Counted from the stretch's first letter, positions 1-4,982 are shown. The stretch is DNA of 5,698 nucleotides from Methanomicrobiales archaeon (GCA_012510295.1 JAAZID010000344.1:1-5698); one strand, 5' to 3'. Notes: generated by a model from the letters alone, not told the origin. A program made the numbers and translations.

Positions 1-65
1 ACTTTGACCAGGTTTCCGCAGATCTCACAGAGGTAGATCTCCCCCTCGGCTGATACGTTCACCAT
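1..65 (-). CDS. Desulfoferrodoxin (superoxide reductase), N-terminal fragment
   Basis: Only the first 21 codons lie in the window; the gene continues beyond base 1. The visible protein has the motif GEIYLCEICGNLVKV, which matches the opening of the desulforedoxin-like domain of desulfoferrodoxins (Y-x-C-E-x-C-G-N), where the CxxC pair supplies two of four ligands to a structural iron. In the full family this small domain precedes the catalytic Fe(His4Cys) domain that reduces superoxide to hydrogen peroxide in the cytoplasm; that part cannot be seen here. The ATG at 65-63 is preceded by GGAGTGA (79-73), a near-complete Shine-Dalgarno 7 nt upstream. It starts only 20 nt after the zinc-ribbon gene on the same strand, so the two are probably co-transcribed. 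A stand-alone desulforedoxin-like protein is also possible because the catalytic domain is off-window. Confidence 0.72.
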   Translation of the reverse strand, partial: MVNVSAEGEIYLCEICGNLVK

Positions 66-85
66 TTTCCCCTCACTCCGTACTG

Positions 86-322
86 CTAATCTTTTGGTTT
101 CCTCTCCGGGGGACGCATGACATCCTCCGGCGTTTTGATGTCCGGCCGTATGTGGGTCATCGGAAGACAGTTGTACATCTCGCAGGCGCAGGTCGGGCAT
201 TTGACGAGGTCTTCGTCAGTGCTGTCGATCCGGATCTCTCTTCCGCAGTCGATGCAGATGAATTGTCCGGGACCCGGTTTCTCTCCTGCTTTCGCAGTCT
301 TTCTGGTTCCTGGTTCGGCCAC
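86..322 (-). CDS. Small zinc-ribbon protein, function unknown
   Basis: A 78-residue protein with an unstructured, Lys/Gly/Pro-rich N-terminus and a central zinc-ribbon core: FICIDCGREI (C23, C26) followed by KCPTC (C42, C45). Two further cysteines, C47 and C52, lie just after the second knuckle. The C-terminus (RPPERKPKD) is charged and proline-rich. CxxC-x15-CxxC is typical of rubredoxin-like or zinc-ribbon metal sites, but no enzymatic domain is present and I do not recognise the family. A GTG start at 328 is possible, but the GGTGA Shine-Dalgarno touches that codon directly. The GTG two codons later, at 322, sits 6 nt after GGTGA and is preferred, giving the N-terminus MAEPGTRK. It is the upstream member of a minus-strand pair with desulfoferrodoxin, which suggests a redox or stress-related role (inference). 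Confidence 0.75.
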   Translation of the reverse strand: MAEPGTRKTAKAGEKPGPGQFICIDCGREIRIDSTDEDLVKCPTCACEMYNCLPMTHIRPDIKTPEDVMRPPERKPKD

Positions 323-328
323 AGGCAC

Positions 329-333
329 TCACC
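329..333 (-). promoter_or_regulatory. Shine-Dalgarno GGTGA that decides the zinc-ribbon start
   Basis: On the minus strand GGTGA matches the core of the archaeal GGAGGTGA consensus. It abuts the GTG at 328 with no spacer but is 6 nt from the in-frame GTG at 322, which favours 322 as the true start. Confidence 0.5.
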
Positions 334-351
334 AGAGCGATCATATTGTTT

Positions 352-363
352 CAAGATATTTAG
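352..363 (-). promoter_or_regulatory. Probable TATA box of the zinc-ribbon/desulfoferrodoxin operon
   Basis: The minus strand reads ACTAAATATC in an AT-rich patch of the divergent intergenic region. It is centred near 359, so a start about 27 nt downstream would fall near 332 and leave a leader of roughly 10 nt that just includes the GGTGA Shine-Dalgarno. The match to the archaeal TATA consensus is moderate, and this is inferred from position and composition only. Confidence 0.4.
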
Positions 364-415
364 TAGTATCCTCTGACTGGACTGGCGTTGAATCACTGGT
401 TTTCGGGCGCCGCAT

Positions 416-430
416 CCTATTAATAGGGTC
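416..430 (+). promoter_or_regulatory. Core promoter of the flavoprotein gene, with palindromic TATA box
   Basis: CCTATTAATAGG (416-427) is a perfect 12-bp palindrome containing an archaeal TATA-like core. Its centre is about 27.5 nt before the ATG at 449, the distance expected between a TATA box and the transcription start, so the mRNA should begin at or within a few nt of the ATG. No Shine-Dalgarno is present between it and the ATG. The segment TAATAGGGTC (421-430) recurs almost unchanged before the Grx-TrxR gene. The palindrome could also serve as a repressor operator overlapping the TATA box (inference). Confidence 0.6.
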
Positions 431-448
431 GCATGCAACCCTGAAACC

Positions 449-1039
449 ATGGCAAGGAAGGTTATAGCACTACTCGGAAGCCCGCTTACCGAAGGGAACA
501 CCGCGCGCCTCCTCGATGAGGCTATAAGGGGTGCTGAGGATGCAGGCTGTGAGGTCGAGAAGATCGTGGTCGCACACCTGGATTTTGCGCCATGTATGGA
601 GATATTTTACTGCGTGGAGAACGAGACCTGCCAGATCCGGGATGAGATGATCGAGATATACGACAAATTCCGGGAGATGGACAGCCTGATCATCGCCACC
701 CCGGTGATGACGATGGGAATCCCGGGGAAGCTGAAGTCGTTCATGGACCGGTTCCAGGTCTTCTACATGGCCAAGTACTACCGCAAAGAGCCGCTCATAT
801 CCCCGGAACAGCGGAAGAGGCGGCGGATGCTCTTTCTCTCGATCGCAGGCATGAACCTCCCGACCGTCTTTGATGGCGCGAAAGTGACCGCCCGGGCGTT
901 CGGTGAGATCATCGACTGCCCCTACTGGGACGAGGTTCTCCAGAACGATATGGATACGGTCAGGGATATACGGACGCGGCCCGAGGTGATGGAGGCGGCA
1001 TACCGGAAGGGCCACGAGCTCGGGCAACTCCTTGCATAG
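449..1039 (+). CDS. Iron-sulfur-flavoprotein-like NAD(P)H-dependent FMN reductase family protein
   Basis: A 196-residue flavodoxin-fold protein of the NADPH-dependent FMN reductase / iron-sulfur flavoprotein (Isf) group. The N-terminal strand and FMN phosphate loop are visible as VIALLGSPLTEGNT (residues 5-18). Residues 79-101 (SLIIATPVMTMGIPGKLKSF and the following MDR) form the second conserved flavin-contact region, followed by a basic QRKRRR patch at 121-126. Isf proteins carry C-x2-C-x2-C-x4-7-C after strand 2 for a [4Fe-4S] cluster. Here the same place has C49, C55 and C61 but Ile52 where the second cysteine is expected, so the cluster may be absent or three-ligand. Isf-type enzymes in methanogens move electrons between ferredoxin, flavin and O2 or peroxide (family knowledge). 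There is no Shine-Dalgarno; the ATG sits about 27 nt after a TATA box, so the gene is probably leaderless and monocistronic. The neighbouring rubrerythrin and superoxide reductase support an oxygen-defence role. Fold assignment is secure; the substrate is unknown. Confidence 0.85.
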   Translation: MARKVIALLGSPLTEGNTARLLDEAIRGAEDAGCEVEKIVVAHLDFAPCMEIFYCVENETCQIRDEMIEIYDKFREMDSLIIATPVMTMGIPGKLKSFMDRFQVFYMAKYYRKEPLISPEQRKRRRMLFLSIAGMNLPTVFDGAKVTARAFGEIIDCPYWDEVLQNDMDTVRDIRTRPEVMEAAYRKGHELGQLLA

Positions 1040-1080
1040 TGGGGTTGCCGGATAACCGGGTGTACAGCCTCCCCGCTCCG

Positions 1081-1201
1081 CCGGGCCTTCAGGATCATAT
1101 GGACGACGACCTCAACCAGGCTCCGGGACCGTCTCTTTGAGCCTCTGCTCCACCTCTTCAGCGATCGCGTGTGCCCGGGAGACGGGGCGTGCCGGATCGA
1201 C
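1081..1201 (-). pseudogene. Remnant of a cation diffusion facilitator (CDF) transporter C-terminus
   Basis: Reading the minus strand from 1201, one frame gives VDPARPVSRAHAIAEEVEQR, closely resembling the cytoplasmic C-terminal domain of CDF metal exporters (VDP...S..EAH.IA..VE..L). It continues LKETVPEPG and ends at a TGA (1114-1112). Shifting frame near 1117-1120 gives LVEVVVHMILKA, matching the family's closing V.VH.EP strand. An in-frame TGA also lies three codons upstream of the VDP. Only about 40 of the usual roughly 300 residues remain, split over two frames, so no functional product is expected. The rest of the 310-nt gap between the flavoprotein and rubrerythrin genes shows nothing recognisable except the rubrerythrin promoter. 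The assignment is by motif memory only. Confidence 0.55.
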
Positions 1202-1311
1202 AGTCTGTGGTCACGCCCCGTGCTATCCTGCCTCTTCGGCCTGAGTCCGGGCACATAACTGCCGGGGAAAGCCGGATCTTCCGTGTGCCGGCCCCGCCCC
1301 ACCGGGCCTGT

Positions 1312-1331
1312 GAAAGGCTTTTATAAAGGGT
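1312..1331 (+). promoter_or_regulatory. Core promoter of rubrerythrin (BRE plus TATA box)
   Basis: A purine-rich BRE-like GAAAGG (1312-1317) leads into CTTTTATAAAG (1318-1328), a strong archaeal TATA box. The TTTATAAA core is centred 26.5 nt before the ATG at 1350, predicting transcription from the ATG itself. No Shine-Dalgarno lies between the TATA box and the ATG. Confidence 0.7.
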
Positions 1332-1349
1332 TCTCGAAACAACTACGTT

Positions 1350-1850
1350 ATGGCGACAGACAAGAATGCTCAGGAAGCGTTTGCCGGGGAGGCCCAGGCA
1401 AACAGGAAATACTCGGTATTTGCCGAGAAGGCAGACGCCGAGGGCTACCCGGTGATCGGGAAACTCTTCCGGGCGGCAAGCGAGGCAGAGGCTGTCCATG
1501 CAAAGCGCATCCTCTTCGTCCAGAGCGGCGTCGGGAACACCGAGGAGAACCTGAAGGGTGCGATCGATGCGGAGACCTATGAGTTCACGACGATGTACCC
1601 GAAGTTCATCGATGAGGCAAAGGAGGAGCGGAAGATGGAGGCCGCCAATGTCTTCACCCATGCCATGAAGGCGGAAGAGGTGCACGCAAACCTCTACATC
1701 CAGGCACTTGAGGCTCTCCAGGCGGGCAAAGATATCGATGCGGAGAAGATCTACCTCTGTCCGGTCTGCGGGGATATCGAACTCGGGACTGTCCCCGAAC
1801 GGTGCCCGATCTGCGGGGTCCCGGCTCGTGTGTTCCGCGAAGTCCAGTAA
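1350..1850 (+). CDS. rbr: Rubrerythrin
   Basis: A 166-residue rubrerythrin with both expected modules. Residues 1-130 form the four-helix ferritin-like diiron domain, with candidate ligands E14, E47-x2-H50, E75-x2-E78 and E109-x2-H112, matching the ExxH pairs of the family. Residues 135-158 form the C-terminal rubredoxin domain, with C137-x2-C140 (YLCPVCG) and C152-x2-C155 (RCPICGVP) binding a single iron. Rubrerythrins reduce hydrogen peroxide to water in the cytoplasm of anaerobes, taking electrons from rubredoxin or flavoproteins through the rubredoxin domain. Length and order are normal and no key residue is missing. The start is fixed by an archaeal TATA box about 27 nt upstream and the lack of any Shine-Dalgarno, which implies a leaderless mRNA. 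It lies between a flavoprotein and a thiol-disulfide reductase gene and near a superoxide reductase, consistent with a peroxide-removal role. Confidence 0.95.
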   Translation: MATDKNAQEAFAGEAQANRKYSVFAEKADAEGYPVIGKLFRAASEAEAVHAKRILFVQSGVGNTEENLKGAIDAETYEFTTMYPKFIDEAKEERKMEAANVFTHAMKAEEVHANLYIQALEALQAGKDIDAEKIYLCPVCGDIELGTVPERCPICGVPARVFREVQ

Positions 1851-1856
1851 CTCCTC

Positions 1857-1863
1857 TTTTTTT
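1857..1863 (+). terminator. T-tract terminator after rubrerythrin
   Basis: A run of seven T residues starts 7 nt after the rubrerythrin stop, preceded by pyrimidine-rich CTCCTC. Archaeal RNA polymerase terminates at such T-tracts without needing a hairpin. It precedes a new promoter for the next gene, so the two genes are probably separate transcription units. Confidence 0.6.
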
Positions 1864-1886
1864 GGCCCGGCGCCCGGGTACCTCAT

Positions 1887-1900
1887 ACTATAATAGGATC
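1887..1900 (+). promoter_or_regulatory. Core promoter of the Grx-TrxR fusion gene
   Basis: ACTATAATAGGATC contains a TATAATA core (1889-1895) centred 27 nt before the ATG at 1919, so the transcript should start at or next to the ATG. TAATAGGATC (1891-1900) matches nine of ten bases of the element before the flavoprotein gene, at the identical distance of 28 nt from the start codon. Confidence 0.65.
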
Positions 1901-1918
1901 CTCAAGCTATCCCCCTTT

Positions 1919-3100
1919 ATGGCAGGTGTGAAGGTCTATACGGCGGAGAGCTGCCCGTACTGCAGGATGGTCGTCGCCTACCTTGAGAAGCACGGGGTCG
2001 AGTATGAGGTCATCGATGCCGGGAGAGACCGTGAAGCGGCCCGTGAGATGGTAGAGGTATCGGGGCAGCGGGGCGTGCCGGTCACGATCACTGATGGTGA
2101 GGTGATCGTCGGGTTCGATGCGAGGAGGCTCCGGGAGCTCTTCGGCCGGCCGGTGACCGATGCGGTCTATGATGCGGTTATCGTGGGCGCCGGCCCGGCC
2201 GGGCTGACGGCCGCGGTCTACGCTGCGAGGAAGCTCATGAAGATCGTCATCATATCGGAGAACATCGGTGGCCAGGCGACCTGGAGCTGGTCGATCGAGA
2301 ACTACATGGGCTTTCGGATGATCACGGGGGAGGACCTGATAAGGAAGTTTGAAGAACAGGTCAGGGGGCTTGATGTCACCCTCGAACCTGACAGCGTCCA
2401 GGGTATCAGGAGGGAGGGTGATGCCTACTCGGTCCGGACAGCCTCCGGGAACACCTATCGCTGCCGGACGATCATCCTCGCTCCCGGGAAGCACCCCCGG
2501 ACCCTCGGACTCCCTGACGAGGACCGCCTGATGGGAAGAGGTGTCTCGGTCTGCTCGACCTGTGATGGCCCGCTCTTCCGCGATCGGCCGGTCGCCGTCG
2601 TCGGCGGAGGAAACGCGGCTATCCAGACCGCTATCGAGATGGCGAAGATCGCACGTTCAGTGGCCCTGGTCGTCCGGAGTCCCCTCAAGTGCGACGAGGT
2701 CTACGTCGCCCGGGCGGAAGAGGCCGGCGTGCGGATATTCCCCCACAGCGATGTCTCGGCCCTCCACGGTGAGGCTGCCCTGACCGGGATCACGGTGAGG
2801 GATCGCGATACCGGGAGAGAGACGGCCATCGCTGTCGAGGGGCTCTTCCTTGAGATCGGGCTCGTGCCGAATACGGGGTTCCTCGGGGATCTGGTGGCGC
2901 TGAACGAGAAGGGTGAGATCATCGTCGATGAAAACAACCATACGAGCACTCCCGGGGTCTTCGCGGCCGGAGATGCGACCTGCATCAAGGGCAAGCAGAT
3001 CATCATCGCCGCCGGTGAGGGGGCGAAGGCCGCTCTCGCGGCGCATGAGTACCTCCTGATGGAGGAGATCCCCTGCATCCCTGTACCGGCGGCCTTATGA
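1919..3100 (+). CDS. Glutaredoxin-thioredoxin reductase fusion (FAD-dependent)
   Basis: A 393-residue two-part thiol redox enzyme. Residues 1-78 are a glutaredoxin-like domain with active site C12-P-Y-C15 and the cis-proline motif GVP (52-54). Residues 83-393 are a low-molecular-weight thioredoxin reductase: FAD motif GAGPAG (90-95), a GGQATWSW segment (118-125), redox pair C212-S-T-C215-D, a second Rossmann motif VVGGGNAA (227-234) and the C-terminal FAD-binding TPGVFAAGDAT (344-354). The flavin would pass electrons from a reduced carrier to the CSTC pair and then to the fused CPYC site. This layout recalls AhpF, but AhpF has a double thioredoxin-fold N-domain; here it is single. The NADPH 2'-phosphate signature HRRxxxR is replaced by VVRSPLK (251-257), so NADH or F420H2 is possible (inference). 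An upstream in-frame extension into the rubrerythrin gene is rejected: the TATA box is 27 nt before this ATG. A 33-nt gap separates it from the next gene, so they may be co-transcribed. Confidence 0.9.
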   Translation: MAGVKVYTAESCPYCRMVVAYLEKHGVEYEVIDAGRDREAAREMVEVSGQRGVPVTITDGEVIVGFDARRLRELFGRPVTDAVYDAVIVGAGPAGLTAAVYAARKLMKIVIISENIGGQATWSWSIENYMGFRMITGEDLIRKFEEQVRGLDVTLEPDSVQGIRREGDAYSVRTASGNTYRCRTIILAPGKHPRTLGLPDEDRLMGRGVSVCSTCDGPLFRDRPVAVVGGGNAAIQTAIEMAKIARSVALVVRSPLKCDEVYVARAEEAGVRIFPHSDVSALHGEAALTGITVRDRDTGRETAIAVEGLFLEIGLVPNTGFLGDLVALNEKGEIIVDENNHTSTPGVFAAGDATCIKGKQIIIAAGEGAKAALAAHEYLLMEEIPCIPVPAAL

Positions 3101-3133
3101 ACAGGTGTACCTAACCTGATGTGGAGATAATGC

Positions 3134-4129
3134 ATGGTGCTTGAAGAGACGCTTGTTATCCACAACCCGATCGATACCTCGGAGGTTGCGCGCGCTTTCA
3201 AGGAGGCGGGCATGCCGACGCGCATCACCCAGACCGCCGCCCTGAGGAGTACCGCTTCGATAAGGGGAATGGTCAGGAGCATTAAGGCGCTGCTGGAAGA
3301 AGAGATTGCGCAGAGCGAGGCACTCGCTGAGAAGATCGGGATCGATGATGAGGAGGATATTGAGCTCAGGGAGATATACGATACCACCCTCAGTGTTGTC
3401 GAGGGTGTCGTCGGGGTTATAACTGAATTCATGGAAAAATACCCGGCCGGAACATTTGTTCCCATCGATGAGTTCAAGGAATGGATGTCGCCGTTCGCCG
3501 CGCTCCCTCAGGATGAGGAGGATGAGGAAGAGGAGGAGCTGGATGAGGATACGCTACAGCAGGATGCCCTCGATCCTATGGTGTACCGGTTCATGTCATT
3601 CATCACCCTGGATGAGAACGACATGATCGATCTGGGGGAGGAGGGTGTGGCCGTGAAGCAGCACGTCGATCCCGATGACCTCATCCTTGCCCTTCCGGGC
3701 GATGCAATGGGGGATATCGGTCGCGAAGCCATGAATGAACACGATATCACGATGGAGGTGGTCATCGCTTCGGTGCCGGAGTACCGCCTGGAGTTTACTC
3801 CCGAGGCCGTGTTTTTCGCGGAGATGGATCGTATCGACGAGCTGATCGATGAGCTGGAGATCGATGAGGATGAGTACCTGCCGTTCCGGGAGAGCGCCTA
3901 CTTAAAGCAGATCGCCGCTACGAAGATCATAGATATCATCGAGGAGCACGGGACGATGACGCCGGCGGAGGTTGTGGAGGCGCTCGAGAGCAACGCCATC
4001 GGCGGTGCTGAGAGTGGTCTTGAGATTATGCTGAGATTCCCCCTCGAGTTCGTGAAAGGGCTGCTAAACGACCTCAAGAAGATCGGTCTCGTGCGCAAGA
4101 AGGGTTTGGGGTTCCGCGCGGCGCAGTGA
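3134..4129 (+). CDS. Conserved-looking acidic protein with winged-helix-like C-terminus, function unknown
   Basis: A 331-residue, strongly acidic, soluble protein; I do not recognise the family. Residues 42-104 look helical (SIRGMVRSIKALLEEEIAQS, then a second amphipathic helix with VVEGVVGVI). Residues 127-139 are an almost pure Asp/Glu run that probably forms a flexible linker. A mixed alpha/beta stretch (148-246) includes an acidic helix, DRIDELIDELEIDEDE. Residues 258-331 resemble a winged helix: IAATKIIDIIEEHG, then TPAEVVEALE, a third helix near 305-315 and a wing-like GLVRKKGLGFR, the only clearly basic part of the protein. No transmembrane segment, signal peptide, metal site or nucleotide motif is seen. 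GGAGAT (3123-3128) lies 5 nt before the ATG, and the gene follows the Grx-TrxR gene by 33 nt with no obvious TATA box, so read-through is likely. The wHTH reading is inference; it could be a DNA- or protein-binding regulator or an assembly factor. Confidence 0.85.
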   Translation: MVLEETLVIHNPIDTSEVARAFKEAGMPTRITQTAALRSTASIRGMVRSIKALLEEEIAQSEALAEKIGIDDEEDIELREIYDTTLSVVEGVVGVITEFMEKYPAGTFVPIDEFKEWMSPFAALPQDEEDEEEEELDEDTLQQDALDPMVYRFMSFITLDENDMIDLGEEGVAVKQHVDPDDLILALPGDAMGDIGREAMNEHDITMEVVIASVPEYRLEFTPEAVFFAEMDRIDELIDELEIDEDEYLPFRESAYLKQIAATKIIDIIEEHGTMTPAEVVEALESNAIGGAESGLEIMLRFPLEFVKGLLNDLKKIGLVRKKGLGFRAAQ

Positions 4130-4139
4130 GTCGTCGTTC

Positions 4140-4166
4140 CAGAAGAGAGCTGAAAGATCTCTTCTG
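4140..4166 (+). terminator. Hairpin just after the acidic-protein gene
   Basis: CAGAAGAGA (4140-4148) can pair with TCTCTTCTG (4158-4166), giving a perfect 9-bp stem and 9-nt loop starting 10 nt after the stop codon. No T-tract follows, so it may be a transcript-end stabilising or processing structure rather than a classical terminator. Confidence 0.4.
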
Positions 4167-4291
4167 CGTTGCTCCAGGACCGATGGGCTCGTGTTGTGGA
4201 TAGAGGCCAGACCCGGTAGATCTTCTCTACCAGATCCACCTCCGGCTCCCTCTCCCGGGCATTGGGGCGGTTATCGGGGCCCGGCTCACGT
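4167..4291. other. Non-coding gap, nothing recognised
   Basis: No supported gene is seen on either strand. A small inverted repeat, GGTAGA/TCTACC with a 5-nt loop (4215-4231), is present but isolated. Minus-strand reading frames through here have coding-like composition but no recognisable motif and no start signal. Confidence 0.5.
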
Positions 4292-4616
4292 ATGAGCGAG
4301 ACACTCGTGCAGGCGGCGGATCTCCATCGCCCGTACGGGCATGGCACCGGGTACCATCAGCGTGCTCGACCAGGTCTGGTTCGCGGGTATCTCGCTCGTC
4401 CCCACCGGACCCGTCGTTGCGGCATCAAGGGCACATGATGTCTCTAACGGAGCGCTCCCCCGTGATCGGTCGCTGGGTGCCCGGGTATTGATATCATGAA
4501 GAGTCTCGACGCCTCTGGCGAAGCGCTCGCCCGTAACCGGTGCCGTGCCGTATCAACCGTTGAGGTATCTCTCGTCTCGTTCCCGGACCATCACGCTGAA
4601 GCTCTGGCCTACACCT
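4292..4616 (+). pseudogene. Decayed ABC-transporter ATP-binding protein (LolD/MacB type)
   Basis: Pieces of a LolD/MacB-like ATPase appear in order but in changing frames. An ATG at 4292 opens MSETLVQAADLHRPYGHGTG, the usual beta-strand and aromatic A-loop of this family. From 4353 the frame shifts to TISVLDQVWFAGISLVPTGP, the next strand, with a TGP that may be left of the Walker A loop; the GKST part is absent. After a stop at 4497-4499, the frame from 4496 reads SLDASGEALARNRCRAV, which fits the segment before the Q-loop. The frame from 4551 reads YQPLRYLSSRSRTITLKLW, resembling FQ-x-x-NLL...ENVELPL around the Q-loop glutamine. No signature (LSGGQ), Walker B or D-loop was found downstream. 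Three frames, internal stops and missing catalytic motifs make this a pseudogene. The assignment is by family pattern only. Confidence 0.55.
4437..4541 (+). repeat. Imperfect direct repeat inside the ABC remnant
   Basis: Bases 4437-4470 and 4508-4541 are related copies offset by 71 nt. Their 20-nt cores AGCGCTCCCCCGTGATCGGT and AGCGCTCGCCCGTAACCGGT agree at 17 of 20 positions, and 26 of 34 positions agree over the full units. Both encode a similar peptide pattern, D-x-S-x-x-A-L-x-R-x-R. As 71 is not a multiple of three, a duplication of this size would itself shift the frame. Confidence 0.5.
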
Positions 4617-4926
4617 GCCCACATGGATTCCTGCGGATCATACGAGGATGATCCGGTCAGGGCCATCCACAGGATGAGGCGTAGCGATCTCCCTCTATGC
4701 GAGGGCAAGAACTGCTGACTCCTTCCCCTGGCGAGGTTCCCTCTGCGCGCCCGACGCCCCGCATCCCCGGCCGGAGATTCCATCAACCTCCGGCTCATGC
4801 GCCGGGATGGTGAAACAGTAACACTTCCGGTGGAGGGTGAAGTACTGATCCACCGGCACATACTCTCCTGGCTGCCACACAGCGGAAATCATGCCGGGTG
4901 GCGAGGCAAGCGGCGGAATTGAGACA
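4617..4926 (+). other. Gene-poor stretch with a possible ABC permease trace
   Basis: No intact gene is seen. In one plus-strand frame, 4767-4856 reads as a beta-strand-like stretch including GDSINLRLMRRDGETVTLPV, which loosely recalls the extracytoplasmic domain of FtsX/MacB-type permeases. A permease is the usual partner of the ATPase whose remnant lies just upstream. The frame has no start and ends in a stop near 4920. The match is weak, and the rest of the stretch is featureless. Confidence 0.2.
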
Positions 4927-4928
4927 GG

Positions 4929-4935
4929 TTTATAC
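4929..4935 (+). promoter_or_regulatory. TATA box of mrpE
   Basis: TTTATAC in an otherwise GC-rich context is centred near 4932, placing the transcription start near 4959. That leaves a leader of about 24 nt containing the GGAGGAT Shine-Dalgarno before the TTG start at 4983. Confidence 0.55.
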
Positions 4936-4970
4936 GTTCTACCTCCCAACCTGGTACAACCTGCGTGCAG

Positions 4971-4977
4971 GGAGGAT
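4971..4977 (+). promoter_or_regulatory. Shine-Dalgarno GGAGGAT that decides the mrpE start
   Basis: GGAGGAT is a strong archaeal ribosome binding site. It lies inside the coding frame if the GTG at 4965 is used, and 17 nt from the ATG at 4995, but 5 nt from the in-frame TTG at 4983. TTG at 4983 is therefore the best start. Confidence 0.55.
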
Positions 4978-4982
4978 ATGCA

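Noticed and set aside
1158..1886. Minus-strand open frame of 242 codons over rubrerythrin
   Set aside because: It mirrors the third codon positions of rubrerythrin, which has all family motifs; it lacks a ribosome binding site and recognisable motifs.
1802..1918. 39-codon N-terminal extension of the Grx-TrxR frame
   Set aside because: It overlaps the end of rubrerythrin, the T-tract and the TATA box. The glutaredoxin domain starts properly at the ATG at 1919.
2701..3477. Long minus-strand open frame, very Ser-rich in its first half
   Set aside because: It lies antisense to the Grx-TrxR and acidic-protein genes. The Ser-rich stretch is the complement of GAG/GAT-rich codons, and it has no family match or start signal.
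4215..4231. GGTAGA/TCTACC inverted repeat with a 5-nt loop
   Set aside because: A 6-bp stem in GC-rich DNA without a T-tract or adjacent gene end is expected by chance.
4553..4949. Two overlapping minus-strand frames (102 and 84 codons) in the long gap
   Set aside because: Neither has a ribosome binding site, promoter or recognisable motif; their Arg/Ser-rich make-up is typical of non-coding frames in GC-rich DNA.
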